This document shows positions 12,001-21,109 of a stretch of DNA of 64,000 bases, in pieces. Each line of letters starts with the position of its first letter. The first letter of the stretch is position 1. The translations under genes and the position numbers were made by a program. Below the pieces are notes generated by a model that saw only the letters and a list, made by a program, of their open reading frames with translations, was not told the origin of the DNA and did not search any database. The DNA is from Bolinopsis microptera (lineage: Eukaryota; Ctenophora; Tentaculata; Lobata; Bolinopsidae). Location of the stretch: positions 3,553,230 to 3,617,229 of the forward strand of contig NC_087079.1 of the NCBI RefSeq assembly GCF_026151205.1, given 5' to 3'.

Positions 12001-12960
12001 GGAGATACACTGGCGCCCTACCTCTTCGTGATTGTCATTGACTATGTGATGACAACAGCACTTAGAGGCAAAGAACTGGGCTTCACTGTCAACCCCAGAA
12101 GAAGCAGGAGATACCCAGCAGTTAAGGTGACAGATGTCGACTTTGCTGACGATCTTGCACTGACAACAGACACCGCAGAGCAAGCGCAAGATCTTCTCCT
12201 CAGTGTGGAGCTGGCTGCTAACTCCGTTGGACTCCACCTCAACGAGAGTAAGACGAAGTACATCAGAGTCAATCTCTCTGAGTCTGACTCTACCGTCATT
12301 AAAGCAGCAAGTGGGCAGGAGATAGAGCAAGTAGATGACTTCGTCTACCTTGGAAGCAGAATAATGAGTGCGGAGAAGGACTTTGATGTTAGGAAAGCAA
12401 AGGCATGGGGGGCCTGTCATCAGTTAAAGACAACCTGGAAGTCTGGAATGCGCAGGGACTTAAAGATCCGTGTCTTTCGAGCAACGGTTGAGCCCGTACT
12501 CCTGTACGGCTCTGAAGCTTGGACGATAAGCCAATCCATGACTAAGCGGATCAATGGATGCTACACTAGAATGCTCCGGATGGCCTTGAACATACGTTGG
12601 CCACAAATCATCAACAACAGTGATTTATACGGCAACATCCCCAAGCCATCAGCGATGATAGCCTCCAGAAGAATGAGACTGGCTGGACATGTAGCCAGGC
12701 ATGACGACCTTCTGGCAAACCAACTTCTGTTCTGGGACCCTCAGCATGGATACAGGAGACCGGGGAGGCCCCACCTTACGTTTCTGGACATGCTAAAGAA
12801 GGACACCAGCCTTTCCTGTGTTGAAGAGATAAGATCTGTTATGCTTGACCGCGACGTGTGGCGAGGAATTGTAGTTGCTCGGACCAAGAAGCCGACTTAA
12901 GTCAGTAAGTCAGTTCTCCCCGTGTTAGCATTCCTTGATTATTGCCTGGATATTGGCCGG
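9100..12960 (+). mobile_element. RTE-type LINE retrotransposon
   Basis: The intact 1037-aa ORF (9787-12900) is preceded by about 650 bp of GC-richer, stop-rich leader that includes a (GAA)n tract at 9580-9604 and a CCCCCCATACCCGGGGTAACG segment. That leader is probably the 5' UTR. Neither end could be fixed, because no target-site duplication or tail repeat was seen; the limits given are approximate. The single long ORF suggests a young insertion. Confidence 0.75.
9787..12900 (+). CDS. LINE ORF: endonuclease and reverse transcriptase (RTE-like)
   Basis: A 1037-residue polyprotein for target-primed reverse transcription. The N-terminal exonuclease-endonuclease-phosphatase (EEP) domain spans roughly residues 70-320: LNVRTVRE at the start, VQEHRI with the metal-binding Glu, VVGDLNAHL near 217 and LGSDHRLVVSS near 310. 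The RT follows: DNYRGIALTSIVSK near 605, FIDFKKAFDS near 678, GVMQGDTLAPYLF near 737 and the catalytic VDFADDLAL near 786. The C-terminus has RRMRLAGHVAR and RRPGRPHLTFL, typical of RTE/BovB-type proteins. All catalytic residues are present and there is no internal stop or frameshift. The ATG at 9787 is the first in frame. It is the only complete ORF of its family here. RTE assignment follows from domain order and the single ORF; the exact clade needs a tree. Confidence 0.9.
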   Translation: MMNLNSTRVKAPNTNLVEGRQFYDLVGLKPNLGGPGDDVLSYPTQHNRISTEPEKKSSNSGSVVSCSRKTFIGTLNVRTVREQYKRIELASLFLESRVAVLGVQEHRIVHEEEIKIQSFEKGVHLVTTPAWRNTRQAATGGVGFMLTKQAYKAVSLMKSFGKRIFLISFDGNPRLTVITVYSPTEAASNEEAEDFHEGLRSALGEVPAHHLLMVVGDLNAHLSRLNEEDSGWYWHRVSNRNGSLLRDTLLEGNLEATNHRFQKRPGKLWTYLSDGTLSKSQIDYILIRKKWRNSVKDTVVSNSFNSLGSDHRLVVSSVKLSLRKCQNAPRVVRYDYRLLKENKELQALYSVEVKNRFSMLLEEESSEQNDPTIQYGKLMDAVKATNHKLLKPIPRRQRNNPSQDPRVSERRRTLFQAKDAYHENPTEESREVVKECKDALAVSYKEVEEETLVSRIRRAEDAADRCKNKESWDLINDINGRKSKPCSLVDGGSAEGRLKSWKDHFTKLLGQPPSVPDQEIVIQTIHPQQDIETGLFCREELAEARKQIKEGKAYGDDGIAPEILKRVDMDDLILEFCNSALVDGKIPDQWRQLNIVPVPKKGNLTKVDNYRGIALTSIVSKTLNRMILNRIKPAMEKILRINQNGFREGRSTTSHILCLRRILEGARDKNLTALLLFIDFKKAFDSIHRGILMKILLAYGIPEPIVRLIDAMYKDTMARVITEDGLTEAFLILAGVMQGDTLAPYLFVIVIDYVMTTALRGKELGFTVNPRRSRRYPAVKVTDVDFADDLALTTDTAEQAQDLLLSVELAANSVGLHLNESKTKYIRVNLSESDSTVIKAASGQEIEQVDDFVYLGSRIMSAEKDFDVRKAKAWGACHQLKTTWKSGMRRDLKIRVFRATVEPVLLYGSEAWTISQSMTKRINGCYTRMLRMALNIRWPQIINNSDLYGNIPKPSAMIASRRMRLAGHVARHDDLLANQLLFWDPQHGYRRPGRPHLTFLDMLKKDTSLSCVEEIRSVMLDRDVWRGIVVARTKKPT

Positions 12961-13589
12961 TTAAACCTGGGTTAAACTGCTTCTTAATCCTGGAACAGGG
13001 CAGGGCATGCTAAAAGGTCCTTCCTAGTGCTCATTCAATCTTGTAAAGAAACAATTCCGGGGAAACGGTCATGTCATGGTGTGCCGTATTTCTAGTTCTA
13101 TTCCAAGGGAGCGGCTACAATTCCTGTGTTCGTCCCAAAGTTTGGTTTTCCAGAACCGGAAAAAGTATTTCTCGGGCCACCAAGCAGCTGCTTCATTCAC
13201 CTTCGGTAGAACTCAGACATAGGATTTGAAGAGTAACTATTCAACCACGGCCGAAATGGGTTCCACCCTCGTCGTAACTCCTCACTGTCAAAACAGGATG
13301 TGGATTACCCCGACCACCCACCTCGCCCTACCGCGCCCTACAGAACTATGAAGCCTTCATCCAACAACCAGATCGGTAATTATTCTACAGTTTTACTATA
13401 AGACTTAACACTACCCAGTGACTACGCTATAAAACTAACCAATCAGCCACTGGCAAAATGGGCGCCTGGTCCAGCTCTGGCCCCACTTTCTAGCCATAAT
13501 ACACGCCATCTACCCCCGCTCCAACTAGGATCATTCTAACAGCGCTTACAGCTGCAACCAACCCGATCAACTCGCACAAACCACCTAAC

Positions 13590-13657
13590 CACGTGACAAA
13601 ATAGCCAGTCACGTGTCAAAAATAGCCAGTCACGTGTCCAAAATAGCCAGTCACGTG
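13590..13657. promoter_or_regulatory. four CACGTG E-boxes at about 21-bp spacing
   Basis: CACGTG stands at 13590, 13610, 13631 and 13652, within a unit reading AAATAGCCAGTCACGTGTC. The spacing of 20-21 bp is two helical turns, so the sites face the same side of the DNA. It may be a small minisatellite that happens to multiply a palindromic E-box, or a regulatory array for bHLH-Zip factors. No adjacent gene was identified. Confidence 0.5.
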
Positions 13658-13687
13658 TCAAAACAAATGTGTCCCACCTTTTAGCCA

Positions 13688-14044
13688 AGTCTATTGGATG
13701 TAGTATAGGATGTAGTATTGGATGTAGTATAGGATAAACAAATCAAAATACGAATAAAACCTCGGACATAATTACAGTAGAGATTAGAGAAACACCTGGG
13801 AACAACAGACAAGCTATTCATGTAATTACAATCAAGTGTAAGTCTAAGTTATATTTTAAATAATATCTTATATTAGCTTACTTAACACATTATTATCATC
13901 CTCTGAGTGACCTGACCGAGCTAGGTAAGTTACTACATGTTGCTGAACTATCGTACTTGTTACTGCTAGGGTGGTTCCATGTCGGAGCAGTGTGGTGCCG
14001 TGTTAGTGCCGTGTCGGAGCAGTGTGGTGCCGTGTTGGTGCCGT
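13688..14044. repeat. short tandem repeats (14-bp and 32-bp units)
   Basis: GGATGTAGTATA/T recurs three times at about 13697-13735. A 32-bp unit starting GTCGGAGCAGTGTGGTGCCG is present twice, at 13981 and 14013. Sequence between and after them to about 15240 shows no gene. Confidence 0.75.
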
Positions 14045-15593
14045 GTTTCACATCCAATTGGGTGCCCTTCTGGAGTCGCGGCAAAAGAAAGCGTGAAAAT
14101 CTATTTTAAAGGTTTGTTCGTGCATGACCAGTAACAGGATAATGGTGTGATATATTCGGCAGATTTTCCAGGCAATGGCAATCATCTGAGGCTACTAGCA
14201 TGTTGTGCGAACTGCGACGTCACTTGACAAATCTTTTAATGTAACGGACATAAACAAAGTTGTGTTTTTGAGGTTAAAGTCAAATTGAATTATCTTGAGC
14301 CTGTTCACACAGTGAACCACGTGACTAAGTAAGCTGTGTTCAAATGTTTCTCACAACAGCGTAAAACACTTAGCAGATTTGAATAAAAGCGGGAAACTGT
14401 CCAAGCTACTGTAAATGTCCGCACTTCGAAGCGGTAATATTGTTTTCATGTTTTCAGCATAAATTTGAGTGAATTTAAGTTAATACTGGTAATTTTAGTA
14501 AGTGAATAATATTCACTAGAACTGATATTCGCTGAATTTAGCATCCGGCTTTATGAGGAGGTCACTGTAACTGTAAGTGTAACTACAACAAATCTTTACA
14601 GAAATGTTTAACATACTTTCCATGAAATATTATGTAAAATTATAGTGTACGTACAATAGTGTTAATAAAGATCTCGTAGTAACTCATGTAAATATTAAGC
14701 TGTAGGAGTTCTGAACGTTTTCTAGACGGCCAAAGAATAATAATTCAATAAATATAATTGTTGGTTACGTATAATGAAAATGAAATAAATATTGAGCTTT
14801 TTCGAACCGCTAGCACAACGCAGCGTAACGGTGTTTGAAACTAAACTGGGGAGATGTGGGAGCTTGCCAAATAGCAGCTGCATTTAAGTTAACTCGCTTC
14901 TCTTATAATATAACCTCACCGTATCACCTGGCTTCACATTTCACAACTCAAAAGAAAGAGCAATAGTTGTTGGGTTTGAGAATTAAATGTCAAAAGAATA
15001 TCACCCGGGAAGGCAGACTATATTTGGAATTCCTAATACCATGGTTGCATATTTTCCAACATTTTAATCAAAGATTAACCATAGATTCTATGCCAATGGA
15101 AGGTTATAGAAGTAGTATGATAAACCAACCATATATAGTATCAGTGAAAGAGAAATATCGAAGCAATATCTGAGTATCAACCCCGGTGGCAAAAACGCAA
15201 GGATGTGTTAAAATATTGATACCTGGTCTTTAAGTTTATGTAAAGTAGAGAGGTTCGCGGTAAATCTTGACTTAGGTATGTTAAGCCCTCATTTGGGGAG
15301 GGAACTAGCTTCGGTAAATCGGGGTTTACAGTTTTAAAAAAAGAGACAGTTTCATCCCGGTTGACACACTAAAACAAGAATATTATATCGAAGAATGGAG
15401 GTAAAACAGAGTGGAAGCTAAAGAGAACGAACACCCGACACAAACTAAGAAACTTACAAACTCAATTTAATATCGTAGTATCACACTGTAATACCCTCGC
15501 CGAGATTATCGTAAAATATTAGATTTATTAACTAACGAGTTGGGTAAATTTTTAAGTTGGCAGTTTTGCAGAGGTTGAGACATGTTACACTTA

Positions 15594-16126
15594 ATTCTAG
15601 GATTAGCAAAAATTGGAACAGGTTAAACCTCAGTCTAGAATTAGCAGAGGTTGGGAGAGGGTAAACCTCAGTCTAGAATTAGCAGAGTTTGGGAGAGGGT
15701 AAACCTCAGTCTAGAATTAGCAGAGTTTGGGAGAGGGTAAACCTCAGTCTAGAATTAGCAGAGTTTGGGAGAGGGTAAACCTCAGTCTAGGATTAACAGA
15801 GGTTGGGAGAGGGTAAACCTCAGTCTAGAATTAGCAGAGGTTGGGAGAGGGTAAACCTCAGTCTAGAATTAGCAGAGTTTGGGAGAGGGTAAACCTCAGT
15901 CTAGAATTAGCAGAGGTTGGGAGAGGATAAATCTCAGTCTAGAATTAGCAGAGGTTGGAAGAGGGTAGACCTCAGTCTAGAATTAGCAGAGTTTGGGAGA
16001 GGATAAACCTCAGTCTAGGATTAGCAGAGGTTGGGAGAGGGTAAACCTCAGTCTAGAATTAGCAGAGTTTGGGAGAGGATAAACCTCGGTCTAGAATTAG
16101 CAGAGTTTGGGAGAGGGTAAACCTCT
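15594..16126. repeat. 38-bp satellite-like array, about 14 copies
   Basis: The unit contains GGGTAAACCTCAGTCTAGAA followed by TTAGCAGAGKTTGGGAGA. The CTCAGTCTAG landmark recurs every 38 bp from about 15627 to 16084. Copies differ at a few positions, with G/T alternation in GAGGTTG versus GAGTTTG, so homogenisation is good but incomplete. There are no unique spacers, so it is a plain tandem array. No ORF continues through it. Confidence 0.95.
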
Positions 16127-16629
16127 TTAACAAGTAACAGTTACAAATTAAAACCTTCAGACTTATTTCAACATTTAAACTTTAATATCTCTACCTGCTT
16201 TCAAGCCATGCATATTGTATGTGTGATACAAGCATTTCTCTTTAAAAAGTCACGCAAATTATATAACATTAATTCATTAACATTTGTTAATTTTATTGAT
16301 TTGTATACCAGGTACAACGTAGCGAGTTCTTGGAAAAACAAAGTACGGGCTTTTAAAGTCCTCAACATAAAAACACCTTGTAAATCAAGTTTTAATATTG
16401 AATATCGATTAGAGGAAAATGAGGCTGAGCGTCTGGGTGTAGCAGCAAACGGGGCAGGTTGAGTTGATATGACCTAATAAATGTGTTTCAACACTAAACA
16501 TGTTCTGATATTACCAGCCACGTGAAATGGAAGATTAGAGGTTTCACGCGACTGAAATATACGTGATAAGAAACGAAAGTGTGCGTGACGGTGAAACTGT
16601 GTTAATAACAGCGTGATAATAACATCATT

Positions 16630-16740
16630 TTCCGGGGGGATAGCTCGGGGGCTAGATCACTGACAGTTTGAATTGAGACACGTTGTGGTGGCCGGTTAGG
16701 GGCTCCGGTGGGGCTACATGTCGCTCCTGAGCGTGACTGG
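16630..16740 (+). repeat. possible tRNA-derived SINE head
   Basis: GGGGATAGCTCGGGGGCTAG resembles a tRNA 5' end and A-box, and AGTTTGAATTGAGAC about 30 bp later resembles a B-box. The acceptor-stem pairing is not preserved and no tail or target duplication was found. It is therefore a weak SINE candidate, not a tRNA gene. Confidence 0.3.
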
Positions 16741-18805
16741 AAACGGAACTATGCGTGATGATTAAATGAGCCCACATCCAGAAAACACGGCAGTCTGGCA
16801 GTCTTACTACCAGAATTATTTCTGATTGGTTCAAATAATGAATTGTTTCTAAAGGCCATAAGAAAATGTGTAGGGTGGAGACATTGGACTGCGAGGAAAT
16901 TAAAAACCTTGAGGATGTGGGTAAAAGAGTCAGTAATCTTGTGTAGTGAAATCTAGGTCAATTAACACGTCTAACTTACACATGCACTGTCTAGTATTCA
17001 GAATCATTGGTACATCCTCTTATTCGTACCCAAGGTTATGGATAAAACATCCGATGCACAAAACTTAAAAACGATGAATTCAATGAAAAGGTTAATGTTT
17101 GATCCAAGAGTTTATTTTTACACTTACACGGTGAAGGTTAAGGTGAGCTGGAGCAGGGCTGTAGAGGGATTGAGGGGGTCGATCCCCCCAATACTCCAAT
17201 ATTTTTGGCCAAAAATTTAAATTTTCTTTGCAGTTTGCTACAAATGATAAACTATAATTAAGATCGTTGGTTAGAAAATGCATAGGAGATGGTCCCACAA
17301 CGAGATACAGTGTAAACGTAAAGATGCTTAATCAACATGCGCAGCGGTGTCAAATAATTCCACGGGAATTTCATACAAAAGTACAAAATGATTCCTAAAT
17401 GCTAAAAATGCATACCCTGACCCGCGCTTCACGCGCTCCAGTTGGCAAACCTGAAACCGCAGCCGGCATCGCTTCGCTTGGCCATGATCCCCCAAGTTCG
17501 AAAACGGGAGTCCGCTGGTTTGACACAAGTTTGGCACTGGTTCGGCGCCGGTCTAGCGCCAGTTTGGCACCAAACCGGCGTCGGAATTCCTTGGTGAGCC
17601 CGTTCTAGAAGCAAGGTTAAATACAAAATTAATTGTGCTTACGTATTCTACTGCTAAATTTAACGGATCCGTGCCCGTAAATATCGATTTTAGAGAAATT
17701 TGATGCCAGGTTCATGGCTGTAAACAGATAAATAGCCTTATAATCCACATTCCACATAATTACTACAAACTCTTACTATGAGTAGTTACCACTAAGTTGT
17801 GGCCTATACATCTAGCCGACCCTGGTACAATGGCAATCATTTTTACTTTTGGCTTTCGACATTGTTAAAACAGTGAACAAAGTATAATTGAATCTTGTTG
17901 AACCGAACAGGTTGAAGCTGGTAAACGGTGAGCTGGGGTGTAATTTAACCATTTTAAAAGTCATTATCAGTAACATACCTAAACTTGACTGTTTAAAATC
18001 ATAGGAATCTGTAATCTACTCCTAGTAAAGTCTGGAGGAAGACCAATATAAATATTATGTAAATAAAATGGAAACTGCGGGCAAAAAATACCATGCTCAT
18101 AAACATTGTAATTGAGTTACAGCACCGAGTTACAGTACCCAGTTTTGAAGTACAGTAAACATGTTTTGGGCGCCGGTTTGGTTACATTTGTCTTGCTGGT
18201 CGGAGCCCGAATTTCCATGATAATTGGAGCACAATGACAAGCGATCCGGTGAGTAGATAGTGGAGGAAGATCATGTTAATGAGGCATGAGGAGGAGTCCG
18301 AAGTTTAGTGAGCCCCATTACTAGCTCATGAATATCTAAAGAATATCAAGTGAACGTTTGGTATATGTCTAAGGAGTATCGAGTAAATATCCTAGCCTGA
18401 TGAATATCAGGTGAAATTGAGGTTATTTTAAGTGGACCTGACTTTGATATGTTAACTTTTATATGTATCCGATGAATAGTCAAGGAGTTTAGGGTAAGTT
18501 TAGTGGACATAACCTTGATACGTAAACTAAACCATCCGATATATATAATATATGTATATATTTATCAATTTTATTGGATATATCCAATGAAATTGAAGTT
18601 TCTTAAGTGGTCGTATCTGTGATACGTATTCTTTATCCTGCTTTAAATTCTTTTCTGAAGAAAAAACCATTAGCAGTTCAACGAGAAAGTTCGACTGAAA
18701 ATGATCGTCATGGAATAGTAAGTGGTTTAACATCTACAATTTTTATCAACAAATTTGAATATATTATATGTATGAGAACTAGCTGCAAATTTTCGGAAGC
18801 GAGTA
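16741..18805. other. non-coding stretch with GC-rich patch
   Basis: No supported gene. A near-palindrome GGATTGAGGGGGTCGATCCC lies at about 17169. A GC-rich patch (17420-17610) contains degenerate GTTTGGCAC/GGTTCGGCGCC repeats. From 18320 to 18620 there are irregular repeats of GATGAATATC and TTAAGTGG. Confidence 0.5.
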
Positions 18806-20024
18806 CCTTAGTTCCCAAAAATTTGTGTGCCATTATATTGAGCACAATTTATTTGAGCCCGAAAAATTTGGGCAGAAAATTTGAACTCATTTGGGCGACC
18901 GAAAATTTGGGCACAAATTCTTCGAAAAATGAACGATTTTCCACTAAAATTTCAGTTAGATATTTGCCTTAGTTCATTATTATTCCTTATTATTCCAGTC
19001 ATTTTGCTTTCAATTTTAAGCATGTAGGTGGTAGTCTGAGTTGTTTCACATTATGAAATTTACGATCTGCCCCGTTGTCGGGAGAATTCTTGCCTGTTCA
19101 GATAATCTATCAGGGTAAAACAAAGCGTTGTGAGCCCAAATTCAAGTTCCCATCCAGCTTCCAGGTTACCCATACCCACAACCATTAGTCTAATACCCTA
19201 ACCAGTGTCCAGTTCTTGGAGAAAATCCTTCTTCCCCACATAGAATCAGTTCGAGCCTCCATCAACAACCCTGAGCAGAAAGCGCTACTGATATCAGATG
19301 TGTTTCGGGCCCAACACACACAGACACTAAAAGATCTGATGACAGCCAACAACTGCATCCTACAGAAAGTTCCAGCTAATATGACCCATCATCTACAGCC
19401 CCTGGACATATCTATCAATGGACTGGCTAAGAAATTCATGCGCAATAAGTACGTAGATTGGTACGCGAAAAACATAGTGTGTCAGCTCAATGGAGGAGTT
19501 TCATCAGACAATGTGAAAATTGATACCTGCTTGACAGTGATCCGTGAAGTACACGCTCGTTGGATCAACGAACTTTTTGTATATTTAAAAGGGAGGCCAG
19601 ATGACATAAGGAAAGGCTTTGAGAGGTCGGGTATAACTGATGCTTGTAGATCAGACTTTACGGTGGATGATAATCCATTTGCAGATATTGTTTAAATCTC
19701 TAGCCATCCGTACCTCTAGCCATTTGTTTTATTGGTAGCTGTTAGTTATTCCAGTTATTTCTATTCATTTAAAATATAAGCCTTTTTACTTGGTCAAGCC
19801 ATGAATGACAGATTAGAAAACTAAAATTTCAAATATTATTTCACTTGGATATGAAGAAAAAGCCATCTTTCTATAGATTTCAGGGCCACAGGCCAAATGC
19901 CAAAAGTTTGGTTAGCAAAAAATTTAGCAGACGGAAAAGATTTATGCAATTAATTTGGTCTGCAAAAAATTTGGGCGAGAGGCCCGCTCAAATTTTTTGT
20001 CGCCCAAATTTTTGGGAATTAAGG
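18806..20024 (+). mobile_element. pogo/Tigger-like DNA transposon, defective
   Basis: The left end CCTTAGTTCCCAAAAATTTG (18806-18825) is matched, inverted, by CAAATTTTTGGGAATTAAGG (20005-20024) with one mismatch. TA flanks both ends (18804-18805 and 20025-20026), the expected target duplication of the Tc1/mariner/pogo superfamily. Subterminal AAAATTTGGGC motifs are scattered inside both ends. The element is 1,219 bp and holds only the C-terminal half of a transposase, so it is an internally deleted copy. Confidence 0.85.
19186..19695 (+). pseudogene. truncated pogo-like DDE transposase
   Basis: An open stretch of about 170 codons covers the C-terminal half of a DDE_1-type (pogo/Tigger/jerky-like) transposase. 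The segment LLISDVFRAQHTQTL contains the second catalytic Asp in the family's usual aspartate...His setting. The run KVPANMTHHLQPLDISING carries the third acidic residue in the family signature (P-x-x-x-T-x-x-x-Q-P-L-D). It then continues through KKFMRNKYVDWYA. The N-terminal DNA-binding domain and first catalytic Asp are missing, and the frame is closed before 19186. The family call is secure; the element is not autonomous. Confidence 0.8.
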
Positions 20025-20045
20025 TATGTCCGGAAACGTTTTCAT

Positions 20046-20172
20046 GTCAATGACATTGACCCGATGTATATTCAATAGATGCAAATCTTCAGAAGTAAGT
20101 TGGTCTCGAGACATTTCTCTGTCAATGATATTGACTGGATGTATATTCAACAGATGCAAATCTCTGGAGGGA
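20046..20172. repeat. 75-bp direct duplication
   Basis: GTCAATGACATTGACCCGAT at 20046 returns as GTCAATGATATTGACTGGAT at 20121. Both are followed by GTATATTCAAYAGATGCAAA. The duplication starts just outside the right end of the pogo-like element. Confidence 0.75.
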
Positions 20173-20783
20173 AGATGATCTTAGAGGTCCGTAGTTAGGT
20201 GTTTCTGTGTAAGTTTTGGTAAATATTTTTTTCGCTATCTTACACAATGTTAGAGGAATGGTTAAAATACAATTTTAGCGGAGGTATTATTTCTTATAAT
20301 ACGTTCCGGTTCCGATTGGAAGGGGTGTAATCCGATACGTGCGTATGATACAATATAGTGTCTTATATATAGAACGCCAGTGTTATTTGTTTTAATACTT
20401 GCCGCCAGCCAGTCTGAGTCTATGCTGATAATACCTTCGCTTCCCTTGCGGGAAAAATGTGCAAATTATCTGCTCTCGGTGTCCCCGAGTTTTAGTGGAT
20501 ATAATTCCCGGAAGGTATTATAACAGTTTAATCAGGTGCCAAAAACTATTGAGCGCAACCTTAAACGGTGAAGAGCTCTATGAGTGATAACATCTTAAAT
20601 AAAAAGCTTTTTCACGATCGGGAAGAGGCGAAACGGCCATAAAAAGTGGTCCGTAACACTAACTAGACTCTAGTAGATAACTTCTCGCTGATACAAGAAG
20701 GTGCACGGCCTAATACCTTCCAATGTTTAGTAGAAATAAGACTGTCTTTTGAAATAGGGCAGTCTGCACAAAGGCAGCGGCTT

Positions 20784-21108
20784 ATAACACTAAACTCAAA
20801 ACTGTCTAGGAGATACAGGACAATGTCTTGAAGCAGCGCAGCCTACAACACTAAACTGTCTAGGAGGTACAGGACAATGTCTTGAAACAGCACAGCCTAT
20901 AACACTAAACTGTCTAGGAGGTACAGGACAATGTCTTGAAGCGGCGCAGCCTATAACACTAAACTGTCTAGGAGATACAGGACAATGTCTGGAAGCAGCG
21001 CAGCCTATAACACTAAACTGTCTAGTAGGTACAGGACAATGTCTTGAAGCGGCGCAGCCTGTAACACTAAACTGTCTAGGAGGCACAAGACAATTTTCAG
21101 AACTACCC
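20784..21108. repeat. 54-bp tandem repeat, about 5.5 copies
   Basis: The unit reads CACTAAACTGTCTAGGAGGT followed by ACAGGACAATGTCTTGAAGC and AGCGCAGCCTATAA. Its length of 54 bp is 18 codons, so the minus strand stays open across the array, encoding a repeated PRQFSVIGCAASRHCPVP. There is no recognisable domain and no good start, so this is probably a minisatellite. Confidence 0.85.
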
Positions 21109-21109
21109 C

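Noticed and set aside
11761-12420. 219-codon antisense frame inside the RTE ORF
   Set aside because: It is a shadow of the intact sense RT domain, with no recognisable motif and no start context.
15594-16126. Regular 38-bp repeats as a possible CRISPR array
   Set aside because: The copies are directly abutting with no unique spacers, in eukaryotic DNA; it is a tandem satellite.
16630-16700. tRNA gene
   Set aside because: A-box- and B-box-like strings exist, but acceptor and anticodon stems do not pair; at best a SINE remnant.
17399-17608. Short open frame in the GC-rich patch at 17.4-17.6 kb
   Set aside because: Open on both strands because of GC-rich repeats; no domain or start context.
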